Positions 45,161 to 54,649 of a DNA stretch of 64,000 bases are shown here, one piece after another. The translations under genes were made by a program, and so were the position numbers. The DNA is from CALVNN01 sp964393975. Its GTDB lineage: Bacteria > Bacillota > Clostridia > Christensenellales > UBA1242. The notes beneath the pieces are model-generated. The model had not been told where the DNA came from. It was given only the letters and a program-made list of their open reading frames with translations, and ran no database searches. Within the stretch, counting starts at the first letter, position 1. Each line of letters starts with the position of its first letter. The DNA is taken from positions 1 through 64,000 of the forward strand of contig CAYMVO010000002.1 in assembly GCA_964393975.1 (NCBI GenBank), written 5' to 3'.

Positions 45161-46713
45161 TATCTAAAAAGTTTGTTTGTGCGTAGCATAAATAACCATA
45201 TAAGCAATAGATACACTCCACCTGCTAGCGCTATAGAAAGGATAGTCCCAAAGGTGCCAAACGCACCAGTGAGGAAAGACCTAATGATATACGCCACCGC
45301 CACAAACACCACACTAGCGAGCATATACACTGGAGCGTTAGTAAGGGATATATTTACTTCGCTACCCAAAAAACGCAGATTTACGCAAGCGACTAAAAGG
45401 TAGCATATAACACTCGCTATCATTCCCGCCACTATCCCAAAATGCCAAACGAGTACAATACTGATAAAGATTTTTGCTAGGCATCCTACAAACATACCAA
45501 ACGCGGGAGCGTAGAGTCTATTTAGACAATGAAGGCAAGCCGATGAAAGCCCTACAATACTAATAAGAATAACATTTATAGAGCCCATTTGCATTAGCAT
45601 ATTTACGACATTTTCATTATCACCACTAGCAACCACAGGAAACAAAAATCTTGCTATCTCTCCACCAAAAAACAAAAACCCCAAAAACGCAGGAATACTG
45701 ATAGCAAGCACACTATCTAGTGCAAGGTTTATTTTTTTGCTAGCAGTCACAAAGTCTTTTTTTGCTAAGAGCGTACATACGACAGGCACAATGGCAGTAG
45801 CTATTGCAGTAGCGACCACAATAGGCATATTTATAATAGTATTTGCGACACCGCTATATAGCCCATAACTAGCAGTAGCCTTTGCAACAGACTGACCGCT
45901 TGCTTGTAGTAGATTTACGAGCATTACGCTATCCACCACCAAAATTATCGGCATAAAACTACTAGCGAGCGTCACAGGACAAACCAACCGCAAAATCTCT
46001 CGCACTACATCACCAGTCTTTGGTGTAAAAGAGTCTAGAGGTCTTATGGCAAAAGTGCGTCTTTTACTAATATAACTTAAAGTTATATAAATAAGACTAA
46101 ATAGTTCACTAAGTGTAATACCAAAAAGAGCCCCTACCACCATAGCGCCACTACCCTCACCACGTAAAAGATAGGCAAATAATAGCCCAAAGACGAGTTT
46201 TACTAGTTGCTCGATGATTTGCGATATTGCGGTCGGTGTCATATTTCCCATACCTTGAAAGACACCACGAAACACGCTAATCATTGTGACTATCACTACG
46301 CTAGGTGATATCACCTTATACGCGCTAGACACCATAGGATTACCTTGCATCTCGCCAAGCTCATCGGCAAAGACAAATAAAACGAGAGAAAACACAAGTC
46401 CTATCGCAAGCATAAGCCATACGCTAGTGTGAATGATTTTGCGGATGTAATTTTTTTGACCTAAAGCGGTTTTTTCCGCTATCAAACGACTAATAGCGTT
46501 CGGTACACCAGATGAAGCAATCACCAAGAGTAATGTAAAAATAGGATATACCATTTGATATAGCCCAATACCTTGCTCTCCTAAAATGTTTGTTAGCGGA
46601 ATCCTATATATCGCACCTATAAGCTTACAAATGATAGCACCTAATGATAGGATAATTGCGCCTTTTACGAATATTGTGGGTGCAAATCTTTCTTTTATTT
46701 TAGCAAAAGACAC
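45160..46713 (-). CDS. MATE/MurJ-superfamily lipid flippase, YabM/SpoVB type
   Basis: A 517-residue integral membrane protein with about 14 predicted helices. The N-terminus (ICKLIGAIYRIPLTNILGEQGIGLYQMVYP) is the signature start of the SpoVB/YabM oligosaccharide-flippase group, relatives of MurJ that move lipid-linked cell-wall precursors. It follows spoVT by one base; the spoVT-yabM order is also found in Bacillus, which favours YabM or a SpoVB-like role in vegetative or spore wall synthesis. The exact substrate cannot be assigned. Confidence 0.88.
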   Translation of the reverse strand: MSFAKIKERFAPTIFVKGAIILSLGAIICKLIGAIYRIPLTNILGEQGIGLYQMVYPIFTLLLVIASSGVPNAISRLIAEKTALGQKNYIRKIIHTSVWLMLAIGLVFSLVLFVFADELGEMQGNPMVSSAYKVISPSVVIVTMISVFRGVFQGMGNMTPTAISQIIEQLVKLVFGLLFAYLLRGEGSGAMVVGALFGITLSELFSLIYITLSYISKRRTFAIRPLDSFTPKTGDVVREILRLVCPVTLASSFMPIILVVDSVMLVNLLQASGQSVAKATASYGLYSGVANTIINMPIVVATAIATAIVPVVCTLLAKKDFVTASKKINLALDSVLAISIPAFLGFLFFGGEIARFLFPVVASGDNENVVNMLMQMGSINVILISIVGLSSACLHCLNRLYAPAFGMFVGCLAKIFISIVLVWHFGIVAGMIASVICYLLVACVNLRFLGSEVNISLTNAPVYMLASVVFVAVAYIIRSFLTGAFGTFGTILSIALAGGVYLLLIWLFMLRTNKLFR

Positions 46714-46714
46714 A

Positions 46715-47209
46715 CTACACCTGCCTAGAGATAATACCGCTAATAAACTCCGTAAAATCTCGCATATTACTATCTATCTCGCTCTCGCTATAGCAAACGA
46801 CAAAGCCTAGTCTATCCCCGTCTTTTAGTATAGAACTAATATACCTAAAAGGGTACTTATCATCAAAAGAAAACTCATCCGCCTTTGACTCAAACGACCT
46901 AAGCGGAAGGTCAAAAACAGTTTCCTCAAGCGCTACGCCGTCATAACATTTTAGTAGCTTATTTGTCGCAACGACCTTTTCATTATCACACACGATAAAC
47001 CTATTTAGCCTTTGCGGTAGAGCGCCTAAGATAGCGCTAGCGAGTTCTTTTATACTCCTACCCACATCACATTTTGTCAAGACTATTTTGTCATTTTCTA
47101 GTGAGAGTTCTAGCGTTGTCCCCTCTCTTAGCCTCAAACTTTTTCTAAGCTCCATAGGTAAAACGATACGTCCCAAACTATCCACTCTTCTGATAATGCC
47201 CGATTTCAT
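46715..47209 (-). CDS. spoVT: Stage V sporulation regulator SpoVT-like
   Basis: A 164-residue regulator with an N-terminal AbrB/SpoVT swapped-hairpin DNA-binding domain (GIIRRVDSLGRIVLPMELR, residues 3-21 onward) and a C-terminal GAF-like domain (about residues 55-164), the SpoVT architecture. In spore formers SpoVT tunes forespore gene expression. The start is the ATG at 47209, with GGAAGGTG a few bases ahead; the longer open frame has no ribosome binding site. Its presence suggests a sporulation-competent ancestry, but does not prove the organism sporulates. Confidence 0.88.
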   Translation of the reverse strand: MKSGIIRRVDSLGRIVLPMELRKSLRLREGTTLELSLENDKIVLTKCDVGRSIKELASAILGALPQRLNRFIVCDNEKVVATNKLLKCYDGVALEETVFDLPLRSFESKADEFSFDDKYPFRYISSILKDGDRLGFVVCYSESEIDSNMRDFTEFISGIISRQV

Positions 47210-47308
47210 ACACACCTTCCTTTTATAGTAGAATGTACAAAAACCGACCACATTATACACAAAAAGACAAAGAAAAAAGCGGTCACTAAAAACCACTTTT
47301 AAACACAA

Positions 47309-47584
47309 TTACTTATTGAATTGATCTTTGAAAGAATTGCTAAACTTGAAAGCTGGTACTTTACTAGCTTTGATAGTAATCTTTTCTTTAGTTTGAGGGT
47401 TAAAAGCCTCACGCTCTGGGCGGTCTTTTATCTCAAAAGTGCCGAAACCAGTTAAAGCGATCTTTTCTCCTTGAGATAGTCCTTCTTGCACACTAGCAAC
47501 AAAAGCATCATAAGCGATAGTAGCCTCCTTGATAGTGTAACCTGCATTACTAGCGAATGCTCTAATAAATTCACTTTTATTCAT
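47309..47584 (-). CDS. hup: HU nucleoid protein
   Basis: A 91-residue HU with the canonical GFGTFEIKDRPEREAFNPQTKEKI beta-arm core pattern (shown here as one conserved block) and FKFSNSFKDQ at the C-terminus. This is the more orthodox of the two HU genes and is probably the main nucleoid protein. The start is the ATG at 47584, preceded by a GGAAGG site; the longer frame is unsupported. It lies 99 bases upstream of spoVT. Confidence 0.93.
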   Translation of the reverse strand: MNKSEFIRAFASNAGYTIKEATIAYDAFVASVQEGLSQGEKIALTGFGTFEIKDRPEREAFNPQTKEKITIKASKVPAFKFSNSFKDQFNK

Positions 47585-47654
47585 AAAATGAAAACCTTCC
47601 TTTCTCCAATGGATATTAAAAAGCAACCGTTATAACCGATTAACTTTCGGTGTG

Positions 47655-47683
47655 ATTATACCACAAAAAAATACTATTTGCAA
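47655..47683 (-). promoter_or_regulatory. HU promoter
   Basis: Minus-strand TTGCAA and TATAAT with 17-base spacing, about 70 bases upstream of the HU start. Confidence 0.75.
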
Positions 47684-47804
47684 ACAAATTTAACAAAAAA
47701 GTTCAAAGTTTTTCAATATTTTACCATAAAACTCTTAACTTTTTAGCAAAAACGTACAAATTGTCGGTTTTTTTAGGTGATTTTTGAGATTTAATATTTT
47801 AAAA

Positions 47805-47833
47805 TTGACAATTTTTAGTGATTATGTTATCAT
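47805..47833 (+). promoter_or_regulatory. Promoter of the flavoprotein operon
   Basis: TTGACA at 47805-47810 and TATCAT at 47828-47833 with 17-base spacing and an extended -10 TG. It lies inside the N-terminal extension of the longest open frame, which confirms that the true start is the later ATG at 47859. Confidence 0.82.
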
Positions 47834-47858
47834 AGCAAAAACTATTAAAGGGGATAAA

Positions 47859-49013
47859 ATGAAAAAAGACGTTGTTATTATCGGTGGTGGAGCTAGCGGT
47901 TTGTTTTGCGCTCTAAATCTAAATAAACATTTAGACACGCTAATAATAGAGCCTATGCCACTAGGTAAAAAGTTTTTAGTGACTGGTAACGGGCGGTGCA
48001 ATCTTACAAATATTGACCACGCCAACGCTTACAACAAAGATTTAAGTAGTTTTTTTGATAAATTTAATCAATTTGATACCATAAAGACTTTTAGTGACCT
48101 AGGACTACTCACATACACAGATAGCGAAGGACGTGTGTATCCTATTTCAAATAGTGCGGTCAGTGTACAAACGATACTACAGCAAAAAATAAATACGCTA
48201 GACCACATATCATACTTAAAAGATTATGCCACTAGCATTTGTAAAGGTGATAACGAGTATATCATCACCACCGCAAGCGGTGAAAAGGTGACCAGTAAAT
48301 ACGTGGTAGTAGCCGTAGGTGGCGGGGCAAAGCTAGACCTACCAAACGACATATTAGTCACGCCTTTTACCCCTGCCCTTTGCGGACTAGCCACCACAAA
48401 AAATTATGGGTTAAACGGTGTACGCGTACAAAATGTAAATGTGTCTTTATATAATAAGGATATAGAGGTTTATAGGGAAAGTGGCGAGATTTTATTCAAA
48501 GAAAACGGCATCAGCGGTATAGTGATAATGAATATATCAAACCATATAAAAGATTTTGATAGTGCTATGCTAAAGATAGATTTACTACCTAGTCATACAA
48601 AAAGCGAGCTAGTGAGATTTATCAAAGAGACCATACAAAAAAATGATTTATTAGTTAGTCAAATATTAAATGGTATATTACACCTATCACTTGCAAATCA
48701 CATACTAAGCAAGTGTGGTGTACAGTTTAACGCCAAAGCAAGCACGCTAAATGATGATAAAATCACCGCTATAGCGGATATGATAAAATGCTACACTTTA
48801 AAGGTGTTAGGATTTTTAAGCAACAATCAAATTTTTGCTGGTGGCGTAATGCTAAGTGATTTAAACGAAAATCTAGAGCATATCGCTCACGCAAACCTTT
48901 TTGTAGTAGGCGAATTTACCGAAGTAATCGGGCACTGTGGCGGGCACAACCTACAATGGGCGTTTACTAGTGGGAGCATAGTCGGGCGCGCAATAACGGA
49001 GAGAGCAAAATGA
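47859..49013 (+). CDS. HI0933/BaiN-family flavoprotein
   Basis: A 384-residue FAD-binding oxidoreductase of the HI0933 (YhiN/BaiN-like) family. The dinucleotide-binding motif VIIGGGASGLFCALNL is at the N-terminus, followed by the family stretches GNGRCNLTN and GGVMLSDLN. The substrate is unknown; a clostridial relative (BaiN) acts in bile acid 7-dehydroxylation, but this family is broad and that activity should not be assumed. The start at 47859 has AAAGGGG ahead. It overlaps the next gene by 4 bases (ATGA), forming a three-gene operon. Confidence 0.88.
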   Translation: MKKDVVIIGGGASGLFCALNLNKHLDTLIIEPMPLGKKFLVTGNGRCNLTNIDHANAYNKDLSSFFDKFNQFDTIKTFSDLGLLTYTDSEGRVYPISNSAVSVQTILQQKINTLDHISYLKDYATSICKGDNEYIITTASGEKVTSKYVVVAVGGGAKLDLPNDILVTPFTPALCGLATTKNYGLNGVRVQNVNVSLYNKDIEVYRESGEILFKENGISGIVIMNISNHIKDFDSAMLKIDLLPSHTKSELVRFIKETIQKNDLLVSQILNGILHLSLANHILSKCGVQFNAKASTLNDDKITAIADMIKCYTLKVLGFLSNNQIFAGGVMLSDLNENLEHIAHANLFVVGEFTEVIGHCGGHNLQWAFTSGSIVGRAITERAK

Positions 49014-50575
49014 AACAAATAAACGAATTAAAACTAAATATAGGTTACAAAGTCAGTGATATAATCGCTAAAATATGTCACGATTACAAGTGCAAAAGCA
49101 GTGATATAAAAAGCGTGCATTTGCTCAAAGAAGCCATTGATGCAAGAAAAGGTATAAAGTACGTGGTAAATGTCGGGGTTGAGTTTGACGCTTTTAACGC
49201 TCTTACCGCTAGACTAAAAGATATTACTCTAGACACTAGCGGGTTTGAAGAATGCTCTCTTAGTGCCACTCACCGCCCTTTGATAGTAGGGTTTGGTCCG
49301 AGCGGAATGTTTTGCGCGTTGGCACTAGCGAAAATGGGACTAAGACCTATAGTGATAGAGCAGGGAAAGTGCGTGGAGGAAAGAGAAAAAGATATCGAAG
49401 CGTTTTGGAGATGTGGTGAAATAAATGAATATAGCAACGTGCATTATGGTGAAGGTGGCGCGGGGACTTTTAGCGATGGAAAGCTAAACTCCAACATATC
49501 CAACCCATACACTAAAAAAATCATAAACGAGTTTATTTTGCATGGTGCACCAAAAGAAATTTATTACAAATCAAAACCACATATCGGTACTGACAATCTC
49601 AAAAGGATTGTGCGCTCTATTCGTGAGGAGATTATACGCTTAGGTGGTGAAGTGCGGTTTGAGACAAAGCTCACCTCTTTTGCAAAGACGAGTATTTTTG
49701 AGATAAGCGCGCTTGACCTAAAGACGCAAAAACAAAGCGTCCTCATAACTGATAGACTGATACTCGCTATTGGGCATAGTCCGCTAGACACTTTTAAAAT
49801 GCTAAAAGATAAAGGTGTCACTATGAGTCAAAAACCTTTCGCTATGGGCGTTAGAATAGAGCACCCACAAAAAAATATCAATCTATCACAATACGGTATG
49901 CTAGATGATAGACTACCAAATGCAGACTACAAACTCGTCGAACATTTAAGTAGCGGTCGCAGTGTGTTTACTTTTTGTATGTGTCCTGGCGGATATGTCG
50001 TGTCCTCTAGTAGCGAAAAAGGCACTCTCGTCACCAACGGAATGAGTAATTTTGCTAGAGATAGCGAGTACGCAAACTCAGCACTTTTAGTAGATGTGCG
50101 ACCTAGCGATTATGACAAGGGCGATGTTTTGGACGGGTTTATTTTTCAAAGAAAATACGAGAAAAAAGCGTTTGAGTTGGGCGGTGAAAGGTATTACGCT
50201 CCCGCTATGAGCGTAAGCGAGTTTTTAGGCGGAGAAAGTGATGTATCTACTAGCACTTATAGACCAAATATAAAAATCACAGATATTACAAAATGTTTAC
50301 CTGATTTTGTGACCGAGAGTCTAAGACTCGCACTACCTAGATTGGATAAAAAATTAAGTAATTTTACTAAAAACGCGTTGCTTATAGCGCTAGAGAGTCG
50401 GTCCAGCTCTCCCGTCACGATAAATAGAAACGAGGATTTTACGAGCGTAAATACCGACCACCTCTACCCTATTGGCGAGGGGGCAGGCTACGCAGGCGGA
50501 ATCATCACGAGCGCTATGGATGGATATAAATGCGCCCTCAAAATAAAGGAGGAAATCTTAAGTGCAAAGAATTAA
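49010..50575 (+). CDS. FAD-dependent dehydrogenase (COG2509 type)
   Basis: A 521-residue FAD-dependent protein. An N-terminal domain of about 90 residues precedes the FAD motif VGFGPSGMFCALALA, and the family signature YGEGGAGTFSDGKL follows near residue 147. A C-terminal GEGAGYAGGI closes the FAD site. These uncharacterised dehydrogenases are common in Bacillota. Its start is coupled to the upstream flavoprotein (4-base overlap) and it overlaps the next gene by 14 bases, so three genes form one unit. Confidence 0.88.
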   Translation: MKQINELKLNIGYKVSDIIAKICHDYKCKSSDIKSVHLLKEAIDARKGIKYVVNVGVEFDAFNALTARLKDITLDTSGFEECSLSATHRPLIVGFGPSGMFCALALAKMGLRPIVIEQGKCVEEREKDIEAFWRCGEINEYSNVHYGEGGAGTFSDGKLNSNISNPYTKKIINEFILHGAPKEIYYKSKPHIGTDNLKRIVRSIREEIIRLGGEVRFETKLTSFAKTSIFEISALDLKTQKQSVLITDRLILAIGHSPLDTFKMLKDKGVTMSQKPFAMGVRIEHPQKNINLSQYGMLDDRLPNADYKLVEHLSSGRSVFTFCMCPGGYVVSSSSEKGTLVTNGMSNFARDSEYANSALLVDVRPSDYDKGDVLDGFIFQRKYEKKAFELGGERYYAPAMSVSEFLGGESDVSTSTYRPNIKITDITKCLPDFVTESLRLALPRLDKKLSNFTKNALLIALESRSSSPVTINRNEDFTSVNTDHLYPIGEGAGYAGGIITSAMDGYKCALKIKEEILSAKN

Positions 50576-51668
50576 AGGAAGACTACCCGAACTCATTACC
50601 TTAACCATAGTGATGATAGGACTAATAGCATCTATAATACTAAAAAATGTAAGCGTTTGGCTAGCGCTTGCTGACCTAGCATTGACTCTTGCTTGGTTTT
50701 GGCTATCACACCTGTATTACGTCGAGATAAATGATAACGGCGTGACTATGCGATATGGATTGATAAAACGCAGTATAAGAGGCGGATACTCTGTGCAATC
50801 CCGCACGATAATGGGCGGATATTTGCTAGTGATATATGTAAGTGATAGTGGCAAAAAGATACATTTTTTTGCGGACACCACCGAAGAAAAAGACTTGTCG
50901 GATGAAGAGGAAAAAGATATGAACGATTATGAAAAGTTATTTAAGACTCTAGAAAGACCTAGCATAGCATTTGAGTTTACAGACAAGCAAACAAATAGTC
51001 ACATCGGCGGGTTGCCTATGGTGGAGAAAGGGTTTACTTGGCCGACCGCTTTTATTGGTGAGTGCTACGGCAATAGCGAGAATAATACCACAAATTATAT
51101 GGAATTTTTAGCGGATATAGATTTAGCAGAGGTCAAACCTTTTGACACCGAAAACCTATTACCCGCATCAGGGCATTTGTGCGTGTTTTATGATATGGAA
51201 GGGTTCCCTTGGGATAGCGAGCAAAGTAAAGAGGGCGTGAAGGTCTTTTACTTTGAAAACCCGACCGAAGAAATAAACGCTCCTACTCCAAAAGACACTG
51301 AAATAAGGCAAGTCTATCCTAGACACAATATAACTTTTAGTAATAAAATGAGTGTGCCTACAGAAGAGGAGTTTACTGCAAACACAGAAAAAAATTATAC
51401 GGGATATTTTGAGGCGTACGATAATTCTGAGTATGTTCCTAATGAAAGCAAATACACAGCAAAAATGTTTGGGTATGCGGACTTTATGCAAGGCTATGCA
51501 AAGCCACAAGGTGACTATGTCTTACTTATGCAATTAGATAGTTATTATTTTAGTAATAAAGACAAATTAGACCTTGGAGACGCAGGGTTTCTATACATTT
51601 TTATAACCAAACAAGACCTAATAAACAAAGACTTTAGCAAGGTAAAATACATCTTGCAATGCGGTTAA
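50562..51668 (+). CDS. Membrane-anchored YwqG-like (DUF1963) protein
   Basis: A 368-residue protein with two N-terminal membrane segments (about residues 14-30 and 33-50), a short beta-rich domain similar to bacterial PH-like domains, and a C-terminal domain of about 220 residues that resembles the YwqG/DUF1963 family (GGLPMVEKGFTWPT, then FLADIDLAEV and LCVFYD). The start is a GTG at 50562 with AAGGAGG eight to nine bases ahead. YwqG proteins have no settled function. Third gene of the flavoprotein operon, ended by a strong terminator. Confidence 0.8.
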   Translation: MQRIKGRLPELITLTIVMIGLIASIILKNVSVWLALADLALTLAWFWLSHLYYVEINDNGVTMRYGLIKRSIRGGYSVQSRTIMGGYLLVIYVSDSGKKIHFFADTTEEKDLSDEEEKDMNDYEKLFKTLERPSIAFEFTDKQTNSHIGGLPMVEKGFTWPTAFIGECYGNSENNTTNYMEFLADIDLAEVKPFDTENLLPASGHLCVFYDMEGFPWDSEQSKEGVKVFYFENPTEEINAPTPKDTEIRQVYPRHNITFSNKMSVPTEEEFTANTEKNYTGYFEAYDNSEYVPNESKYTAKMFGYADFMQGYAKPQGDYVLLMQLDSYYFSNKDKLDLGDAGFLYIFITKQDLINKDFSKVKYILQCG

Positions 51669-51715
51669 GCACCCCACAAAATCTTATTATTTAAGGTTAG
51701 CGATTTATAAAAAAT

Positions 51716-51757
51716 AAAGAGCATATTTTAGGAGTATTCTAAAGTACGCTCTTTTTC
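51716..51757 (+). terminator. Terminator of the flavoprotein operon
   Basis: AAAGAGCATATTTTAG pairs with CTAAAGTACGCTCTTT with two mismatches or wobbles around a five- to six-base loop, followed by TTTTT. The remaining bases of the 51669-51970 gap are AT-rich and hold no other recognised element. Confidence 0.85.
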
Positions 51758-51970
51758 TGTATATAGTTTTTAAGTTTTATATGTTTTTTTAATTACTAAA
51801 TCAACATCATTTAAGAGTAAATGGTTGCAAATAATCTCTTTTTATGTCCATTTTACGCTCCTACTGAAAATTTGTAGTCTTTTGACCACTTTTTTTTAAT
51901 AACTTCACTATTTTTAGTTTTATTTAAAGACAATACCCCACCACATTTTATGGTGAGTCTTGTTTATATA

Positions 51971-53614
51971 CTAACGCTTGGCACGGGCAAACCTACTTAT
52001 TACTTCGCTAAGACCTAATAGTTTCATAAGTGGGCAAAGGTCGGGCGAATTTCTTCTACCAGTGATTGCGACACGAATAATCGTACTAAAGTCCGCCACG
52101 CTACCTATATACTTACTAGGTTCTTTTTTGTACTCTTTCATATCGCTACAAAAACCTATTTTCTCGCACGCTTCTTTCATTTTCGCAAACCACACGTCGC
52201 TATCATCACCTATATCATAGGTCTTTAAAAACTCGTCTATCACGCTATTTATTTGTTCGCTAGTAAACTTTTCGTCGTAGTCGTACTCAAAATCGTTATC
52301 AAACATATACGCAAAATGATTTTTCACTTCACTCATTTTTGCGATGTCCTTACGAGGTTTTACGCCACCACGCCCGATAGAAAGCATACCCAAAACATAA
52401 TCTTTTCTAGCGGTGATAGTCTCAAAAAACTCTTTGTCGTACTCACTCGCCCAATCAACCAGTCTATCATAAACCTCGCTAGCACTCATATATGATATAA
52501 CATTTTTAGACACATCATCTAGTTTTACCATATCAAACATAGGATCTGAAATATTGAGCTTTTTCACATCAAAATGAAATTCATCAATGCTAGCGTTTGG
52601 ATTTTGCTTTCTCCATATCTCAAAATTGCTATTTGCAAGGTTCATCACATAATCAACCACCGCCTCCTTAGGATAACCATTTTCAAGGAAATAGCTCATA
52701 TTTGCTTCAGGATCTTTACGCTTACTCAGTTTTCTCTTGTTGCCGTTATCAATCTTGCTAATTAGTCCAGTGTGTGCGTATCTTAATTTTTCAAAACCGA
52801 GCGCCTCAAATACCTCCAAATGCGCCGACAAACTAGGAAACCATTCCGCGCCACGCACAACCAAAGTCGTACGCATCAAATGGTCATCTATCGCGTGCGC
52901 AAAAGCGTATACGGGTAGTCCGTTGCTCTTGATTAGCACGATATCCTTTGTATTTGCAGGTATCTCACGCTCACCTAATACGGCGTCTACGATGCGGATT
53001 TTGTCACCTTCGTTATTTAGAGACTTGAGTCTTAGCGCCCAAGGTTTACCCTCTTTGATTTCGTTCTCTATCTTTTCATCACTCAAATCTCTACAAGGAT
53101 CGTGTTCTAATATAGTAGCGTTTTCTTTTAGCATTTGCTCTCTTCGTTCCTCAATATCCTCTTTGTTTTCGCTCTTTGCACAAAAACAAGGAAACGCACG
53201 CCCACTTTTTACCAGTTCATACGCAAAAGCATCGTATATATCACGCCTTTCGCTTTGGATATATGGTCCATACGCACCGACCTCTTCACCACCTAGCATT
53301 AGCCCCTCCATAGGTACTACGCCATACTCTTTTAGCACCTTGAGTGCAATATCCGATGCCCCATCCACCTCACGCTTTTTATCGGTGTCCTCTAGTCTAA
53401 AATAAAATACGCCATTACTCTCTTTTGCGACCTTGCTATCCACTAGCGCTTGATAAAATCCGCCTATATGCAAATATCCCGTAGGACTAGGTGCAAACCT
53501 AGTCACTTCAGCCCCTTTAGGTAAATCACGCTTAGGATATTTCTCTTCATAATACGCACTATCGTGCTTTAAATTTGGATACAATAACTTTGCTATTTTC
53601 TCAAAATCTTTCAT
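51971..53614 (-). CDS. gltX: Glutamate-tRNA ligase
   Basis: A 547-residue class I aminoacyl-tRNA synthetase. The ATP-binding signature is FAPSPTGYLHIGG near residue 42 and the KMSKS loop is present as KLSKRKDPEA. The C-terminal helical anticodon-binding domain is complete. It charges tRNA-Glu; whether it also charges tRNA-Gln cannot be told because no gatCAB or glnS gene is in view. The start is the ATG at 53614 in the ATGAATGA context; the ATG four bases earlier is out of frame. Confidence 0.95.
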   Translation of the reverse strand: MKDFEKIAKLLYPNLKHDSAYYEEKYPKRDLPKGAEVTRFAPSPTGYLHIGGFYQALVDSKVAKESNGVFYFRLEDTDKKREVDGASDIALKVLKEYGVVPMEGLMLGGEEVGAYGPYIQSERRDIYDAFAYELVKSGRAFPCFCAKSENKEDIEERREQMLKENATILEHDPCRDLSDEKIENEIKEGKPWALRLKSLNNEGDKIRIVDAVLGEREIPANTKDIVLIKSNGLPVYAFAHAIDDHLMRTTLVVRGAEWFPSLSAHLEVFEALGFEKLRYAHTGLISKIDNGNKRKLSKRKDPEANMSYFLENGYPKEAVVDYVMNLANSNFEIWRKQNPNASIDEFHFDVKKLNISDPMFDMVKLDDVSKNVISYMSASEVYDRLVDWASEYDKEFFETITARKDYVLGMLSIGRGGVKPRKDIAKMSEVKNHFAYMFDNDFEYDYDEKFTSEQINSVIDEFLKTYDIGDDSDVWFAKMKEACEKIGFCSDMKEYKKEPSKYIGSVADFSTIIRVAITGRRNSPDLCPLMKLLGLSEVISRFARAKR

Positions 53615-53643
53615 TCATTCACCCTCAAAATTTTTATCCATTT

Positions 53644-53672
53644 ATTATACCACACCCCACCGCTATTGTAAA
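53644..53672 (-). promoter_or_regulatory. gltX promoter
   Basis: Minus-strand TTTACA and TATAAT separated by 17 bases, about 30 bases upstream of gltX. Confidence 0.82.
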
Positions 53673-53764
53673 GCACAATGTGACGATAAAAGACACCCAC
53701 CGCGCCACTTTATAGAAAAAGTATTAAACGGCAAACTATGGTTATCTCCAATTAAAAAACCACC

Positions 53765-53779
53765 ACCTTATATCATATT
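53765..53779 (+). repeat. Direct repeat flanking the toxin-antitoxin module (left copy)
   Basis: ACCTTATATCATATT occurs here and again at 55341-55355, on either side of the DUF3990/XRE pair. A second similar pair, CTTAGGTGTACAATA near 53823 and TTTAGGTGTATAATA near 55594, follows each copy. The rest of 53673-53908 is AT-rich and has no recognised gene. Confidence 0.5.
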
Positions 53780-53908
53780 AGCACACTGTTTTTAGGGGTG
53801 TTATTTTTTACATAGAGACATACTTAGGTGTACAATATGCTTTTTATAAAGTGTTGTTTTATCACATAATAAGACAAAATGTAACGATTTGATTTACACA
53901 TAAAACAC

Positions 53909-53937
53909 TTGACATAGTACTTCTATAGTGGTACAAT
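53909..53937 (+). promoter_or_regulatory. Promoter and possible operator of the DUF3990/XRE module
   Basis: TTGACA at 53909-53914 and TACAAT at 53932-53937 with 17-base spacing. Half-sites ATAGTA (53914-53919) and TACTAT (53938-53943) form a dyad across the -10, a plausible site for autorepression by the XRE-type protein. Confidence 0.75.
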
Positions 53938-53968
53938 TACTATAAAACAAAGCAATGGGAGTGTAATT

Positions 53969-54649
53969 ATGAATAAAATAGTTTTATATCACGGTTCTTC
54001 AAAGATTGTTGAGCATCCTAAATACGGCGAGGGTAAGACATATAACGATTACGGACAAGGGTTTTACTGCACGAGAGAGATTGAACTCGCGAAAGAATGG
54101 GCGTGTTCTGATAACACACAAGGGTACGCAAACCAATATAGTATAGACTTGGATGGACTAAAAATTTTAGATTTATCAAATGAAAAATACACTATATTAA
54201 ATTGGATAGCGATACTATTAGAGAATAGGATAGTCAATTTTACGACGCCTCTCCAAAATCAAGCAAGAGAGTATTTGATAGAAAACTTTTTACCAGATTA
54301 CAAAGACAGCGATGTCATCATAGGATATAGGGCGGATGATGCGTATTTTTCTTTTGCAAGGGCGTTTGTCAGCAATGAGATTAGTTTATCACAATTAGGT
54401 TTAGCAATGCAATTAGGTAGACTTGGACTGCAATATTGTATAAAATCTAAAAATGCGTTTGATAAGTTGGAGTTTGTAGGCTTTATTGCGGTGGACAACT
54501 CTATTTACTATGAAAAAAAGAGGTCGAGAGACTCAAAAGCGAGGAATGAATATTTGAAACAACTAGAAAATAGCGACCTAAATGGTGTATTTATAAGAGA
54601 TATATTGATAGAGGGTATGAAAAATGATGATAAAAGGTTACGAGTTTAA
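53969..54649 (+). CDS. DUF3990 protein, ADP-ribosyltransferase-like putative toxin
   Basis: A 226-residue protein of the DUF3990 family. LYHGSSKIVEHP at the N-terminus and NDYGQGFYCTREIELAKEWA near residue 30 are the family signature; DUF3990 proteins are related to the ADP-ribosyltransferase fold. The gene is preceded by a strong promoter and GGGAG site, and its last 26 bases overlap the downstream XRE-type gene. That pairing is typical of toxin-antitoxin modules in gut Bacillota. The target is unknown, and toxicity is inferred from family and context rather than seen. Confidence 0.8.
   Translation: MNKIVLYHGSSKIVEHPKYGEGKTYNDYGQGFYCTREIELAKEWACSDNTQGYANQYSIDLDGLKILDLSNEKYTILNWIAILLENRIVNFTTPLQNQAREYLIENFLPDYKDSDVIIGYRADDAYFSFARAFVSNEISLSQLGLAMQLGRLGLQYCIKSKNAFDKLEFVGFIAVDNSIYYEKKRSRDSKARNEYLKQLENSDLNGVFIRDILIEGMKNDDKRLRV

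Noticed and set aside
47784..47858. Longer N-terminus for the HI0933-type flavoprotein
   Set aside because: The promoter at 47805-47833 lies within it, and the FAD motif begins right after the ATG at 47859, which has its own ribosome binding site.
47859..49013. Bile-acid dehydroxylation role (BaiN) for the flavoprotein
   Set aside because: Only the broad HI0933 family is supported; no bai genes are adjacent.
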